The notes below the pieces were generated by a model. It did no database searches and had not been told where the DNA came from. It was given only the letters and a program-made list of their open reading frames with translations. Shown here piece by piece: positions 22,378 to 30,679 of a stretch of DNA of 64,000 nt (positions within the stretch are counted from its first letter, which is position 1; each line of letters starts with the position of its first letter). A program made the position numbers and the translations under genes. The stretch covers positions 1-64,000 of the forward strand of contig PHCC01000015.1 of assembly GCA_002842215.1 (NCBI GenBank), written 5' to 3'. The DNA comes from Betaproteobacteria bacterium HGW-Betaproteobacteria-9 (lineage in GTDB: Bacteria > Pseudomonadota > Gammaproteobacteria > Burkholderiales > Burkholderiaceae_C).

Positions 22378-22706
22378 TTACTTTTGAGAGAACAAACTAT
22401 TTTCACCAAACCGTCCCGCCCCACCCATCCCGATGACTAACCTCTGCGTAGCCCGTGTAGCGCCCACGTAAAACAGTTTGGCTTCTTCGCGCTCGTCTTC
22501 GCCCGGGGGGGATGTGGCCCGCGCCCACCAGCGCCACCACCGGGAACTCCAGCCCTTTGCTGGCGTGCGGGGTCAGCACGCCGGGTCGAAGCTGCCCGCG
22601 CCTTTGCGTACCTGGTGCGGCCGCCGCGCTGGCGCAGCGCGGCGGCGCAGAGGTCCATTTCGCTCCAGTGCCGGCAGAGGATGGCCATGTCGCCCACTGC
22701 TGGACA
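22378..22706 (-). pseudogene. Decayed 3' end of a UvrD-like helicase gene
   Basis: The region matches the C-terminal part of the intact helicase at 23.8-25.6 kb: DMAILCRHWSEMDLC, then SKGLEFPVVALVGAG, then LFYVGATRATQRLVIG. It has no start, a frame break near the CCCCCCC run at about 22500, a small deletion near 22580 with an in-frame stop, and AT-rich bases for its last eight codons. It is a remnant of a second, diverged copy, at the junction between the AT-rich island and GC-rich DNA. Confidence 0.85.
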
Positions 22707-22717
22707 TCGTGATGTGC

Positions 22718-22957
22718 TCAACCAACCATCTCCCATTCGTCATGCGGATTGCTGTACAGAAATGGCACGCCACCCTCACGACTGGTCTGTTTGACCAAAA
22801 GTCGAAATCGCGAACCGATCGGAGCCGACTCGCGCATGGCGCGGGAGCACTCGACACGCATCGTCGTGGGAAATCCCTGACCGGCTACTGGGCGAACGCG
22901 AATCTTGGCTGACGACGACTCGCTACCTGCACGAAACGTTTCAACGATCACATACAT
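22718..22957 (-). CDS. Small hypothetical protein, third gene of the helicase/NYN operon
   Basis: 79 residues, unrecognised, starting MYVIVETFRAGSESSSAKIR. A good ribosome site (AGGGA, 7 bases before the ATG) and same-strand placement 50 bases after the NYN gene suggest a real gene. The predicted fold is mostly beta. The stop lies at the edge of the helicase remnant. Confidence 0.55.
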   Translation of the reverse strand: MYVIVETFRAGSESSSAKIRVRPVAGQGFPTTMRVECSRAMRESAPIGSRFRLLVKQTSREGGVPFLYSNPHDEWEMVG

Positions 22958-23007
22958 TTCTGTCCCTGTGTTCTTCGAGATTTGTGATCGAACATCCGAT
23001 CAAACAC

Positions 23008-23787
23008 TCAGGCGGTGGGCTTCCGCCGGACATGCAGATGCACATGCTGCCCGTTCTCGCCAGACGCGACTTCCTTGATCTGCAGGTAGGCTTGCCCTCG
23101 AACCAAATCGCTAAGCCTAGTGAAGTTGTAGTTTCGCGCGTCGAAGGAAGAGTGATCGCGACTGATCTGCCCGCCCAACGCGGCAAGTGAAGACCACCCA
23201 TCGTCCCGTGCAGTTTTCTCCAAGGCTCTCAAGATCAATGGCTCAAGTTCTGGGATTTGAGCAATCGCCGGCTCATCTGCCTCGGCAACCGCTGCGGGTA
23301 CCTTGTTTTCAGTTTGAACGACGACCTGTTGAACTTCAACTTCCGGCTTCAGGATCTCCAGGTAGATGAACTTGTCGCAAGCGGCCACAAAGGGTGCAGG
23401 TGTCTTCCGTTCCCCAAAACCGTAGACCGCCAAACCCGCTTCACGGATGCGCGTGGCAAGGCGGGTGAAGTCGCTGTCCGACGAAACGAGACAGAAGCCG
23501 TCCACAACGCCTGAGTGCAGCACGTCCATGGCGTCGATGATGAGTGCGGAATCGGTGGCGTTCTTCCCCTTGGTGTAGCGGAACTGCTGTACCGGCTGGA
23601 TGGCATTGGCTTGCAGCAAGCCCTTCCACTTGGACATATTCTGCTCGGTCCAATCACCGTATGCACGCTTGATGGTTCCTGTGCCGTATCGGGAGATCTC
23701 CGACATGAGCTCTTGCAGCACGCCTTGTTGGCCTTGATCAGCGTCGATCAAAACAGCCAATCGATCATTGCCTTGCTTCGTTGCCAT
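23008..23787 (-). CDS. NYN-domain ribonuclease-like protein with OST-HTH/LOTUS domain
   Basis: 259 residues. An N-terminal NYN (PIN-like) domain has the acidic residues D15 and D17 in LAVLIDADQG, KNATDSALIIDAMD, and VSSDSDFTRLATRI. A linker of about 40 residues leads to an OST-HTH/LOTUS domain (about 178-257: LEPLILRALEKTARDDGWSS, then FTRLSDLVRGQAYLQIKEV). NYN proteins are metal-dependent RNases and LOTUS domains bind RNA or G-quadruplexes, so an RNA-degrading role is likely. It sits 35 bases downstream of the NERD helicase gene with its own GGGAG box, so both are probably co-expressed. Confidence 0.86.
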   Translation of the reverse strand: MATKQGNDRLAVLIDADQGQQGVLQELMSEISRYGTGTIKRAYGDWTEQNMSKWKGLLQANAIQPVQQFRYTKGKNATDSALIIDAMDVLHSGVVDGFCLVSSDSDFTRLATRIREAGLAVYGFGERKTPAPFVAACDKFIYLEILKPEVEVQQVVVQTENKVPAAVAEADEPAIAQIPELEPLILRALEKTARDDGWSSLAALGGQISRDHSSFDARNYNFTRLSDLVRGQAYLQIKEVASGENGQHVHLHVRRKPTA

Positions 23788-23822
23788 AGTCCGCTCCCTT
23801 TTCGGTTTGAATGTTCAATGTC

Positions 23823-25646
23823 TCAGACGACGAAACGCTGAGTAAACCGCCCGCCCCCACTCGCCCCAATCACCAACCGCTGCGTTGCCCGCGTAGCCCC
23901 CACGTAGAACAGCCGCGCTTCCTCGCGCTCGTCTTCGCCCTCGGCGGGCATACGCCCGGCGCCCACCAGCGCCACCACCGGGAACTCCAGCCCTTTGCTG
24001 ACGTGCAGCGTCATCACCTTGATGCTGTTGTGCGCGGGGTCGAACACGCTGGACGAGTTGCGGCGCAGCTGGTGCGGCAGCTTGCGTTTACGCAGGAATT
24101 CGGCGCACATGTCCATTTCGCTGTGGTGGCGGCAGAGGATGGCCATGTCGGCCCAGGCGTGGCCTTCGCGGTGGGCGGTGGCCAGCAGCTCGGCCACCTG
24201 GGCCACCTCTTCGCGCAGGGTGGGCAGGCGGATGATGAGCGGCGCTTCGCCGTCGCGCCCGCAGCTCACGGGCTTGAGCAAGGGCACGCCGTCGTCGTCC
24301 TGGTCTTCGGCGGTCAGTAGATCAGCCGCCACCAGGCTGGCCGTTTGAAGGATCTGCCGCGTGTTGCGGTAGTTGATCTTGAGGATGGTGGTGCGCCCCT
24401 GCGCCTGGATGCCCACGCTCTTGAAGCTGAAGTTTTTCTTTAGCGTGCGTTCGTAGATGCTCTGCGCGTCGTCGTACAGCACGAGCAGGCTGTTGGTGGT
24501 GGGGTCCACCATCTGCACCACCAGGCGCAGCCATTCGGGCGCGAAGTCGTGGCCTTCGTCGATCAGCACGGCCTGGTATTGCCCGCTGGGGATCTGGCGG
24601 CGGTCCACGCCGGTGATGACGCGCTGGACCATGTCGGCCATCTTGTCGGTGACGGACTGGTTGGCGGCGGGCAGGCTTTGCCCGTAGGCCACCAGCTGGT
24701 CGCGGCACCATTTGTGGAAGTGCACGGCGAGCACGCGGTCGGCAATGCCTTTGGCGCCCATCACGCGGGCGAGCTGCCGGGCCAGCGGTTCGTTGTAGCA
24801 GAGGATGAGGATGGGTTTGCTGGCGGCGGTGTGGGCCTTGGCCAGGTGTTCGGCGCGGTAGCCCAGCAGCATGGTCTTGCCCGACCCGGCCACGCCGTGG
24901 ATGACGCGGTGCCCATCGCCCAGGCTGCGGGCCAGCTGCTCTTGCTGCAGGTCCATCACGCGCATGATGCTGGGCAGTTCGGCGGCTTCGTCAGCGTCAT
25001 CGAACAGTTGGTCTTGCACCTGCACGCGCACCTCGGGGAACATGATCCAGCGCACCCGGTCCATCTGCGGCAGCGACATGACGCCGCCCATCATGAAGGG
25101 GAACATGTCCCACAGCCGGCTTTGCAGCGCCTCGGGCTCCACCGCCTCAATCATTTCGTCCTGGCAGATGACGCGGTGCGGTTCGATGGCGTGGGCGAGT
25201 TCGGCTTTGTCGAACTGCGCGCGGGTGATGTTGGGCAGCACCACGCCGTAGCTCCACGGAAAGGCCAGCTTGCCTTTGTGGCGGCCTTCGGGCTGCACCA
25301 GCTGCGGGTCGCGCTCCAGCGCGTTGACCACCTGGTGCGCGTACTGCCGGGCCTGCTCCAGCGGGTTGGGAATGGTCTTGGGGCCAAGCTCGCCGTGGAT
25401 GTCCCAGGTCTGTTTGTTGGCCTGGATCAGGGTGGAGAGCCGGAAGTCCTTCACCTCCAGGATCAGGATGCCCCGGCGCGGGTGCATGACGACAAAGTCC
25501 GGGTGCTGGTGCTTGGGGCCGACGGCCACGTCGTACCAGAGCAGGTAGTCGGCATCGAGCTTGTCTTCCAGCCGTTCGGCGGTGCGGCGTTCGCCAGGCG
25601 TCATGCGAGATACGCAGCTGCCGAGGGCGGGTATCAGTATGGCCAT
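23823..25646 (-). CDS. NERD-domain UvrD/Rep-like helicase
   Basis: 607 residues from ATG 25646. Residues about 15-130 form a NERD nuclease-related domain (D50 in HPDFVVMHP, EVK at 64-66). A superfamily 1 helicase follows: Walker A GVAGSGKT at 251-258, Walker B VLIDEGHDF, INYRNTRQI, VMTLHVSKGLEFPVV and RLFYVGATRA. The frame stays open upstream to 25781 but that part is Arg/His-rich with no family likeness. No strong ribosome site is visible. NERD-helicase fusions are common in defence islands and DNA repair contexts; the cellular target here is unknown. Divergent from the nucleotidyltransferase gene. Confidence 0.88.
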   Translation of the reverse strand: MAILIPALGSCVSRMTPGERRTAERLEDKLDADYLLWYDVAVGPKHQHPDFVVMHPRRGILILEVKDFRLSTLIQANKQTWDIHGELGPKTIPNPLEQARQYAHQVVNALERDPQLVQPEGRHKGKLAFPWSYGVVLPNITRAQFDKAELAHAIEPHRVICQDEMIEAVEPEALQSRLWDMFPFMMGGVMSLPQMDRVRWIMFPEVRVQVQDQLFDDADEAAELPSIMRVMDLQQEQLARSLGDGHRVIHGVAGSGKTMLLGYRAEHLAKAHTAASKPILILCYNEPLARQLARVMGAKGIADRVLAVHFHKWCRDQLVAYGQSLPAANQSVTDKMADMVQRVITGVDRRQIPSGQYQAVLIDEGHDFAPEWLRLVVQMVDPTTNSLLVLYDDAQSIYERTLKKNFSFKSVGIQAQGRTTILKINYRNTRQILQTASLVAADLLTAEDQDDDGVPLLKPVSCGRDGEAPLIIRLPTLREEVAQVAELLATAHREGHAWADMAILCRHHSEMDMCAEFLRKRKLPHQLRRNSSSVFDPAHNSIKVMTLHVSKGLEFPVVALVGAGRMPAEGEDEREEARLFYVGATRATQRLVIGASGGGRFTQRFVV

Positions 25647-25783
25647 GGAGTTGTAAGTATTTGCTTCCCTGGGCGCATGATGCCGCAATCTGCAGCCACC
25701 TCCACAAAGCTCACTGCTAAGTTGCCTCATCGGTACACGCAGCCTGATCAGCGCGCAGTGGCGTAGCAAGAATCGCCACACAA

Positions 25784-25817
25784 ACCCATATTAGGTATGA
25801 TTGAACCCAATATGGGT
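25784..25817. promoter_or_regulatory. Paired operator boxes around the wHTH-nucleotidyltransferase start
   Basis: ACCCATATTAGGT (25784-25796) and ACCCAATATGGGT (25805-25817) are similar near-palindromes whose starts are 21 bases apart, two DNA turns. In addition, ACCCATATT at 25784-25792 is the exact inverse of AATATGGGT at 25809-25817. The start codon ATG 25797 sits between the boxes and a second ATG lies inside the second box. Binding by the encoded winged-helix protein would shut off its own operon. Repeats are seen; regulation is inferred. Confidence 0.65.
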
Positions 25818-26441
25818 ACTAAATCCACGCCTTCTCCCTCGTCCACAGCCGACGCTCTCTTCCCAAAGGTGCGTCAGCGCGTGCTGGCCGTGCTGTTCGG
25901 CGCGCCGTACCGCAGCTTCTACACGAACGAGGTGATCGGCCTGGCGCAGTCGGGCGCGGGCGCGGTGCAGCGCGAGCTGGCCGATCTGGCGGGCGCGGGT
26001 TTGCTCACGGTGCGCAAGCAGGGAAACCAGAAGCACTTTCAGGCCAACGCGGCGTCGCCGGTGTTTGCCGAATTGCGAGGGCTGGTGCTCAAGACGATGG
26101 GGCTGGCCGATGTGTTGCGCGCTGCGCTGGCACCGCTGGCGCCGCAGATTGAGCGGGCCTTTGTGTTCGGCTCCATCGCCAAACAGCAGGACACGGCCGC
26201 GAGCGATGTGGACCTGCTGGTGGTGAGCGACACGCTGGGCTATGGCGAGTTGTTCGGTGCGCTGGAGGGCGCGGGTCAGACCCTGGGCCGGACGATCAAC
26301 CCTGCGCTCTACACCGCCGCCGATTTCCAAGCCCGCCTGCAGGGCGACAATGCGTTCATCAACCGCGTGATGCAACAGCCAAAGATATGGCTGATCGGCC
26401 AGGCGGAACCCGCGCAACATGAACCCAGCCAACCCACTTGA
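25797..26441 (+). CDS. Winged-helix protein fused to a minimal nucleotidyltransferase (MNT-like antitoxin)
   Basis: 214 residues. Residues about 20-90 form a winged helix (VLFGAPYRSFYTNEVIGLA, then LLTVRKQGNQKHF). A minimal nucleotidyltransferase follows near residue 122 with the signature GSIAKQQDTAASDVDLLVVS, containing the GS and DxD metal residues. In MntA/HepT systems the nucleotidyltransferase AMPylates and silences a HEPN RNase; the next gene is HEPN-like and overlaps by 23 bases. The fused DNA-binding domain would add autoregulation. Transcript leader is minimal if transcription starts nearby. Confidence 0.82.
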   Translation: MIEPNMGTKSTPSPSSTADALFPKVRQRVLAVLFGAPYRSFYTNEVIGLAQSGAGAVQRELADLAGAGLLTVRKQGNQKHFQANAASPVFAELRGLVLKTMGLADVLRAALAPLAPQIERAFVFGSIAKQQDTAASDVDLLVVSDTLGYGELFGALEGAGQTLGRTINPALYTAADFQARLQGDNAFINRVMQQPKIWLIGQAEPAQHEPSQPT

Positions 26442-26835
26442 AAACCTGAGTCGCCCCGGCGGCTCGCTCAAACCGGAGCCACCCGACGCGGCGGAGATCG
26501 CCGGCTTGCTGCGCACGGGTCGCGCTCGCCTGGCAGATGCGGGCAACAGCTCGCTGGCGCTGGAAAGCCGCTTCGACCTGGCCTACAACGCGGCCCATGC
26601 CTTGTGTCTCGCCGCGTTGCGCGCCAAGGGCTACCGCGCCGGCAACCGCTACATCGTCTTCCAGGTATTGCCGCACACGCTGGGGCTGGGGCCCGAGGTG
26701 TGGCGGGTGCTGGACCTGTGCCACAACAAACGCAACCTGGGCGAATACGAGGGTTTGCTGGAGGTGGACGAGCGGCTGGTTGGGGACCTGATCCTGGCGG
26801 CGCAGCGCGTGGCTGATGCGCTGGCGGCGGCGTAA
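26419..26835 (+). CDS. HEPN-like protein, partner of the nucleotidyltransferase
   Basis: 138 residues, predicted all-helical, with LESRFDLAYNAAHALCLAALR and the HEPN-type element CHNKRNLGEYEG in place of a canonical Rx4-6H. HEPN proteins in this context are toxins with RNase activity, neutralised by the neighbouring nucleotidyltransferase. The modified motif could mean altered or absent RNase activity, or a member that serves only as a helper. Starts within the upstream gene (23-base overlap). No ribosome site is obvious, which suggests coupling. Confidence 0.72.
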   Translation: MNPANPLENLSRPGGSLKPEPPDAAEIAGLLRTGRARLADAGNSSLALESRFDLAYNAAHALCLAALRAKGYRAGNRYIVFQVLPHTLGLGPEVWRVLDLCHNKRNLGEYEGLLEVDERLVGDLILAAQRVADALAAA

Positions 26836-26924
26836 AGGCCGCGCCAGATCAAGCGGTCAACCGCTGCCCAAACCGCCCTTCCCCGCCCATCTCGACAAAG
26901 GGTGCGACGCACCCGCTGCCGCAC

Positions 26925-27353
26925 TCAGTGCAGCGTGTTCGACATGATCTGGTGCATCTCCTGCTCCAGACCCTGCGACGGAATGACCACCATCTGTTTG
27001 CCGCCGAATTCGGCCAAGTAGCGCGGCGCTTCGCTGGCGTGTTGGTAGGCCTCGCCAAGCTTGACGATCAGCTTGCCCATCTCGACTTGCGACAGGTGGT
27101 GTTCTTCGGCGAATTCCTTGAGACCGGTGACCTTGCCATCGTGAAGCCAGGCGATGCCGAAGTTCTTGGGCGGCTTGCCGAGGAAGACAAAGGCTTCGTG
27201 CTCTGCCGGCACCACTTCGAGGTGGTCATGCACCTTGTGCGCCAGCTCCTCCAGAGGCGCTTTCATTTCATCGAGTTGGGCCAGCGCCTCGTTGCCAGCC
27301 GGCAGCGGCGGATACTCAACCTTGCTGCCAAAAAACTTGTCCAGTAGTCCCAT
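26925..27353 (-). CDS. Hypothetical cytoplasmic protein
   Basis: 142 residues starting MGLLDKFFGSKVEYPPL. No signal peptide or membrane segment. Contains FVFLGKPPKNFGIAWLHDGK and a C-terminal MVVIPSQGLEQEMHQIM. I do not recognise the family, but the smooth codon use and the AAAGGAG box 6 bases before the ATG support a real gene. Single gene, with 150 largely empty bases upstream. Confidence 0.7.
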   Translation of the reverse strand: MGLLDKFFGSKVEYPPLPAGNEALAQLDEMKAPLEELAHKVHDHLEVVPAEHEAFVFLGKPPKNFGIAWLHDGKVTGLKEFAEEHHLSQVEMGKLIVKLGEAYQHASEAPRYLAEFGGKQMVVIPSQGLEQEMHQIMSNTLH

Positions 27354-27503
27354 GTTGTTCTCCTTTCAGGAAGAAAAAAGAGAGCCTGACAACTGACCGC
27401 GGGCGCGGAGCGGGAGGGCACAGAGAGGGCGGAGGGGTCGCCAGACGGTTTCACCTTAGACCATCAGGGCGATTTTTTCAAACCGGATCGATGAAGTGGT
27501 TTT

Positions 27504-27998
27504 TCAAAGGCCCGCTGGCCGGCCCGGTATGTTGGCGCTGTAGATCAACTCCACCGTGGTGCCGTCGATCATCTGGAGTTGCACCGTCATGCGCCGAAAC
27601 GCCCACTTGAGGTCGACCGTACCGGGCGCCGCATTCTCCCGCGCCTTGGTGCTGATGGGCAGACCGTAGCGCGCGCGCAGCGAGGTCTGCAAGGCTCGCA
27701 GCAGCGCCTGGGTGCGCTCGCGGGTGCCCGGTCGAGAACTCAGGTGAATGCGCTGCAGGCGTTCGGACTCGAAATGGAAGGTGGCTGCGAATTCCTCGTC
27801 CGCAATCGGCGTGCTCGGGATTTCCAGCAAGGCGCTGCGATCCGCCGCGCGCTGGCTGGGTGAGGTTTCGCGGGCGTCTGGCATCAGGGCGAGGATCTCG
27901 GCCGGACTGGCGAGCATCGGTGCGTCGCGCCACAGGGTCTGGGCCGAAACACCCAAGGCCATGCCGGCCAGCACAAGAAAGGTCAGGAACTGCTTCAT
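27504..27998 (-). CDS. Hypothetical secreted protein
   Basis: 164 residues with a signal peptide (MKQFLTFLVLAGMALGVSAQ, cleavage likely after the Ala near residue 19). The mature part is mixed alpha/beta, ending in a strand-rich segment (TVDLKWAFRRMTVQLQMIDG). No domain recognised. It stands alone, transcribed in the same direction as cheV but with about 50 bases between them. Confidence 0.6.
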   Translation of the reverse strand: MKQFLTFLVLAGMALGVSAQTLWRDAPMLASPAEILALMPDARETSPSQRAADRSALLEIPSTPIADEEFAATFHFESERLQRIHLSSRPGTRERTQALLRALQTSLRARYGLPISTKARENAAPGTVDLKWAFRRMTVQLQMIDGTTVELIYSANIPGRPAGL

Positions 27999-28046
27999 GG
28001 CGTCAAGTGTGACGCAACCGCCCGGTTCCGTTCAGGTCAGGTCAGG

Positions 28047-29000
28047 TCAGTGTTTCAGCACCTGTCGGATGGTGGCGGCCAGTTCGCTGGCCACGAATTT
28101 GGCCACGTAGGCGTCGGCCCCCACGGAACTCACGTGCGCTTCGTTGGCTGTGCCCGTCAGGGACGAATGGATCACCACCGGGATCGCCTTGAAGCGCGGG
28201 TCCTGCTTGATGTTGCGCGTCAGCGTGAACCCGTCCATCACCGGCATTTCCAGATCGGTCAGCACCAGCGCCACTTTGTCGTGCGCGGTTTTGCCTTCGG
28301 CATGGGCCTCCGCCTCAATGGCCTGCAGGCGGTCCCAGGCTTCCTGGCCGGTCTTGGTCATGACGTAGGGCGTGCCCATGGCCTTCAGCCCTTGTTCAAT
28401 CATCATGCGCGCCACCGGCGAGTCGTCGGCCGCGAGGATGATCGAGCCCTCGGGCAGGTTCACCGCGGCGCCAACCGACTGCGGGGTGATGGCTTCCTGC
28501 GCGGAGGGCATGACGTTGCGCAGGATCTGCTCCACGTCCAGCACCTGGACCAGGCGGCCCTTTTCAGCATCGCCGTCGAGCTTGGCGATGCTGGTCACCA
28601 GGCCGCCGCCATTGCCTTCTGCGGCCAGCACGTTGCCCCATTCCAGCCGCACGATCTCGGCCACTTCTTCAACAGCAAAGGCCTGGGTGGTCCGGGCGAA
28701 TTCGGTCACCATCAGGATGGTGAGCCCGCGCTGGGGTTTGCAACCCACCACGGCGGGCAGGTCAATCACAGGGATGATCTGCCCACGGATGTTGGCCACG
28801 CCGAGCACATGGGCCGGTGCGTTCGCGATGGCGGTGATGGTGGGCATGACCAGAATTTCGCGCACCTTGAAGACGTTGATGCCAAACAGTTCGCGGCGGT
28901 CCGAGCCCGGTGCGTCCCCCAGGCGGAACAGCATCAGTTCAAACTTGTTGCTGCCTGTGAGGTTGGTGCGCTCTTCGATGTCGTGCAACGCGGTGGTCAT
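28047..29000 (-). CDS. cheV: Chemotaxis coupling protein CheV
   Basis: 317 residues: an N-terminal CheW-like domain (about 15-160: [47 protein letters not shown]) followed by a receiver domain (about 185-315) with the acidic pair DDSPVAR, the phosphorylatable Asp in [14 protein letters not shown], and the conserved Ser/Lys region. CheV links chemoreceptors to CheA and is tuned by phosphorylation. No other chemotaxis genes lie in the window. A short tandem GGTCA repeat sits just past the stop. Confidence 0.94.
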   Translation of the reverse strand: MTTALHDIEERTNLTGSNKFELMLFRLGDAPGSDRRELFGINVFKVREILVMPTITAIANAPAHVLGVANIRGQIIPVIDLPAVVGCKPQRGLTILMVTEFARTTQAFAVEEVAEIVRLEWGNVLAAEGNGGGLVTSIAKLDGDAEKGRLVQVLDVEQILRNVMPSAQEAITPQSVGAAVNLPEGSIILAADDSPVARMMIEQGLKAMGTPYVMTKTGQEAWDRLQAIEAEAHAEGKTAHDKVALVLTDLEMPVMDGFTLTRNIKQDPRFKAIPVVIHSSLTGTANEAHVSSVGADAYVAKFVASELAATIRQVLKH

Positions 29001-29155
29001 GTGGGGGATGCTCCAGTTTTAGGTTCCCACAGGATAGGTGCCGAAGCCCGTTTTCAATCCGCACATGAGCGCCGCAAATGCTCGGCAGTTCGGGTTTTAG
29101 CTGGCAGGGCGACAATGTGTTCACCAACCGCGTGACACCTCAAGCTGGAGCCCGC

Positions 29156-29479
29156 ATGCCCCGCCCCCACCACCACGTTTACGTGGTCGAACTCTCCAAA
29201 GACGTGCTGCAGGAACGCAAATTCCGCAAGTGCAACCCCGGCTATGTGGCGGGCAAGCCCTGCGTCTACGTGGGCATGACCGGGCTGGACCCGGACCTGC
29301 GCTTTGACAAACACAAGGCCGGCATCCAGGCCAACGCCTACGTTCAGAAGTACGGCCTGCGCCTGCTGCCCGACCTGTACGAGGGCTTCAACCCGATGCG
29401 CTACGAGGACGCGCAAGAGCGCGAGGTGGAGATCGGCATCGACCTGCGCTCGGCCGGGTTTGGGGTGTGGCAGGCCTGA
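29156..29479 (+). CDS. GIY-YIG-like small protein
   Basis: 107 residues. VYVVELSKDVL near the N-terminus, then CVYVGMTGLDPDLRFDKHKAG, matches the GIY-YIG arrangement (VYV...YVG, an Arg/His in the next helix). QKYGLRLLPDLYEGFNP follows and the end has EREVEIGIDLRSAGFGVW with the Glu expected for metal binding. Whether it is an active nuclease is unknown. ATG 29156 has GGAG five bases upstream; an earlier in-frame ATG at 29078 lacks support. Confidence 0.6.
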   Translation: MPRPHHHVYVVELSKDVLQERKFRKCNPGYVAGKPCVYVGMTGLDPDLRFDKHKAGIQANAYVQKYGLRLLPDLYEGFNPMRYEDAQEREVEIGIDLRSAGFGVWQA

Positions 29480-29574
29480 CGGCTGACCCAGGTTTTCTGC
29501 CTGATAGATACTCCCGGGTGTAGCTGCGTGTGGACTCCATGCCACCGCGCCGGCTTTCCAACCCAAGGAGATGT

Positions 29575-29931
29575 ATGGATTTTTCAGGATTTTTTCAGCA
29601 GTACTGGCCGCTCATGCTGGTGGCACTGTGGTTTGGCTACAAGTGGTGGAGCGCACGAAGGGTGGTGGCGATGTTGCCGGAGCTCAAGCGAAATGGCGCC
29701 ATGCTGGTTGACGTCCGGTCCGAGGCGGAGTTCGCTGGCGGGAACGCCCCGGGGTCGGTCAACATCCCGCTGCCGGCGCTGGGCAGCCGGCTCCAGGAAA
29801 TCCCCAGCTCGGCGCCCGTGGTGCTCTGCTGTGCCAGCGGAACGCGCAGCGGGATGGCGAAGATGGTGCTGAAGAAGAACGGCTATGGCCAGGTCTTCAA
29901 CATCGGCAAGTGGACCAAGCTGTTGCGCTGA
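29575..29931 (+). CDS. Membrane-anchored rhodanese-like protein
   Basis: 118 residues: one N-terminal membrane helix (about 9-24) then a single rhodanese domain with VDVRSEAEFAGGNAPGSVNIP and the active-site loop CASGTRS, catalytic cysteine near residue 86. Rhodaneses move sulfane sulfur; the acceptor is unknown. AAGGAG precedes the ATG by 4 bases. The C-terminus (FNIGKWTKLL) is typical of this short YgaP-like or GlpE-like type. Single gene. Confidence 0.87.
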   Translation: MDFSGFFQQYWPLMLVALWFGYKWWSARRVVAMLPELKRNGAMLVDVRSEAEFAGGNAPGSVNIPLPALGSRLQEIPSSAPVVLCCASGTRSGMAKMVLKKNGYGQVFNIGKWTKLLR

Positions 29932-29979
29932 GGGTCTCGCCCCGCGCCCGGCCGGGTTCGGTGTGTCTCCGGCAAGCGA

Positions 29980-30599
29980 CTAACCGCGCAGCTGCTTCAG
30001 AAACAGCCGGAGCAGCGGCACGCGCCGGGGCCGAAAGAGTTCAGGGGTCGCCGTGACCTCGCTCATGGCATCCAGGTGAAAGCGCCGGAAGCCCTGCCGC
30101 AGACAGCACCACGCCAGCAGCATCAGCGCCCGGTCAAGGAACACCACCGACCACGTTCTTCCCAGCAGGCTTCGCGCACCAACCCCAGGTGCGCGGGCGC
30201 CGGGTGGCGCGGCTCGAAGCGGTAGGTCTGCTGCACCGCGTGGACCGCGTGCCTTTGCACGCGCTCGGGCAGCGTGGCAATGATCTTGGCCTGCGCCGAC
30301 TCGGCCGCCCGCGCCAGCGCCGGGTCGCCCACCATCCGCACTTCGGCCAGCCCGAGCACCAGCGCCTCCACCTCCAGGCGGTCAAACATCTGCGGCGGCA
30401 GGGCCGGGTCTTCGGTGAGGGAATAGCCCACGCCCGCGGCGCCGTCGATCAGGGCGCCGGCCGCGCGCAGCCCGGCGATGTCGCGGTACAGCGTGCGCTC
30501 AGAGACGCCGGTGGCATCGGCCAGCTGCGCCGCCGTGACCGGCTTGGGCAGCGTGCGCAGCGCGTGGAGCAATCGGAAGAGACGGTCAGGGCGGGCCAT
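29980..30599 (-). pseudogene. YafY-type HTH/WYL regulator broken by a deletion and frameshift
   Basis: The first 140 codons read well as a YafY/HTH-11 regulator (RLFRLLHALRTLPKPVTAAQ, VSERTLYRDIAGLRAAGA) up to LGLVREACWEE. The frame then ends at a stop near 30123. In another frame the end of a WYL domain continues to 29980: DRALMLLAWCCLRQGFRRFH, and RRVPLLRLFLKQLRG. Compared with intact relatives I recall, about 25 residues between these parts are missing, so a deletion of roughly 70 bases that also shifts frame is likely. It is divergent from a glutathione transferase gene, which it would normally regulate. Confidence 0.78.
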
Positions 30600-30679
30600 G
30601 GATACTGACAGATTCTGACAGGAGCGATGGACACACTCAAGGTCTCTCTCAACCCCCTCTTTTGCTTCTGGAGCCCTTC

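Larger units (their letters stand above)
19150..22403. other. AT-rich accessory island
   Basis: Base composition drops sharply just after the glnS stop and returns to GC-rich at about 22.4 kb, inside a decayed helicase fragment. The four genes within use AT-rich codons unlike their neighbours. No integrase, tRNA or terminal direct repeat is visible at either edge, so the insertion mechanism is unclear. The content (sce7726-like, beta protein, ImmA/IrrE, GNAT) is typical of defence or toxin-antitoxin cargo. Confidence 0.7.
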
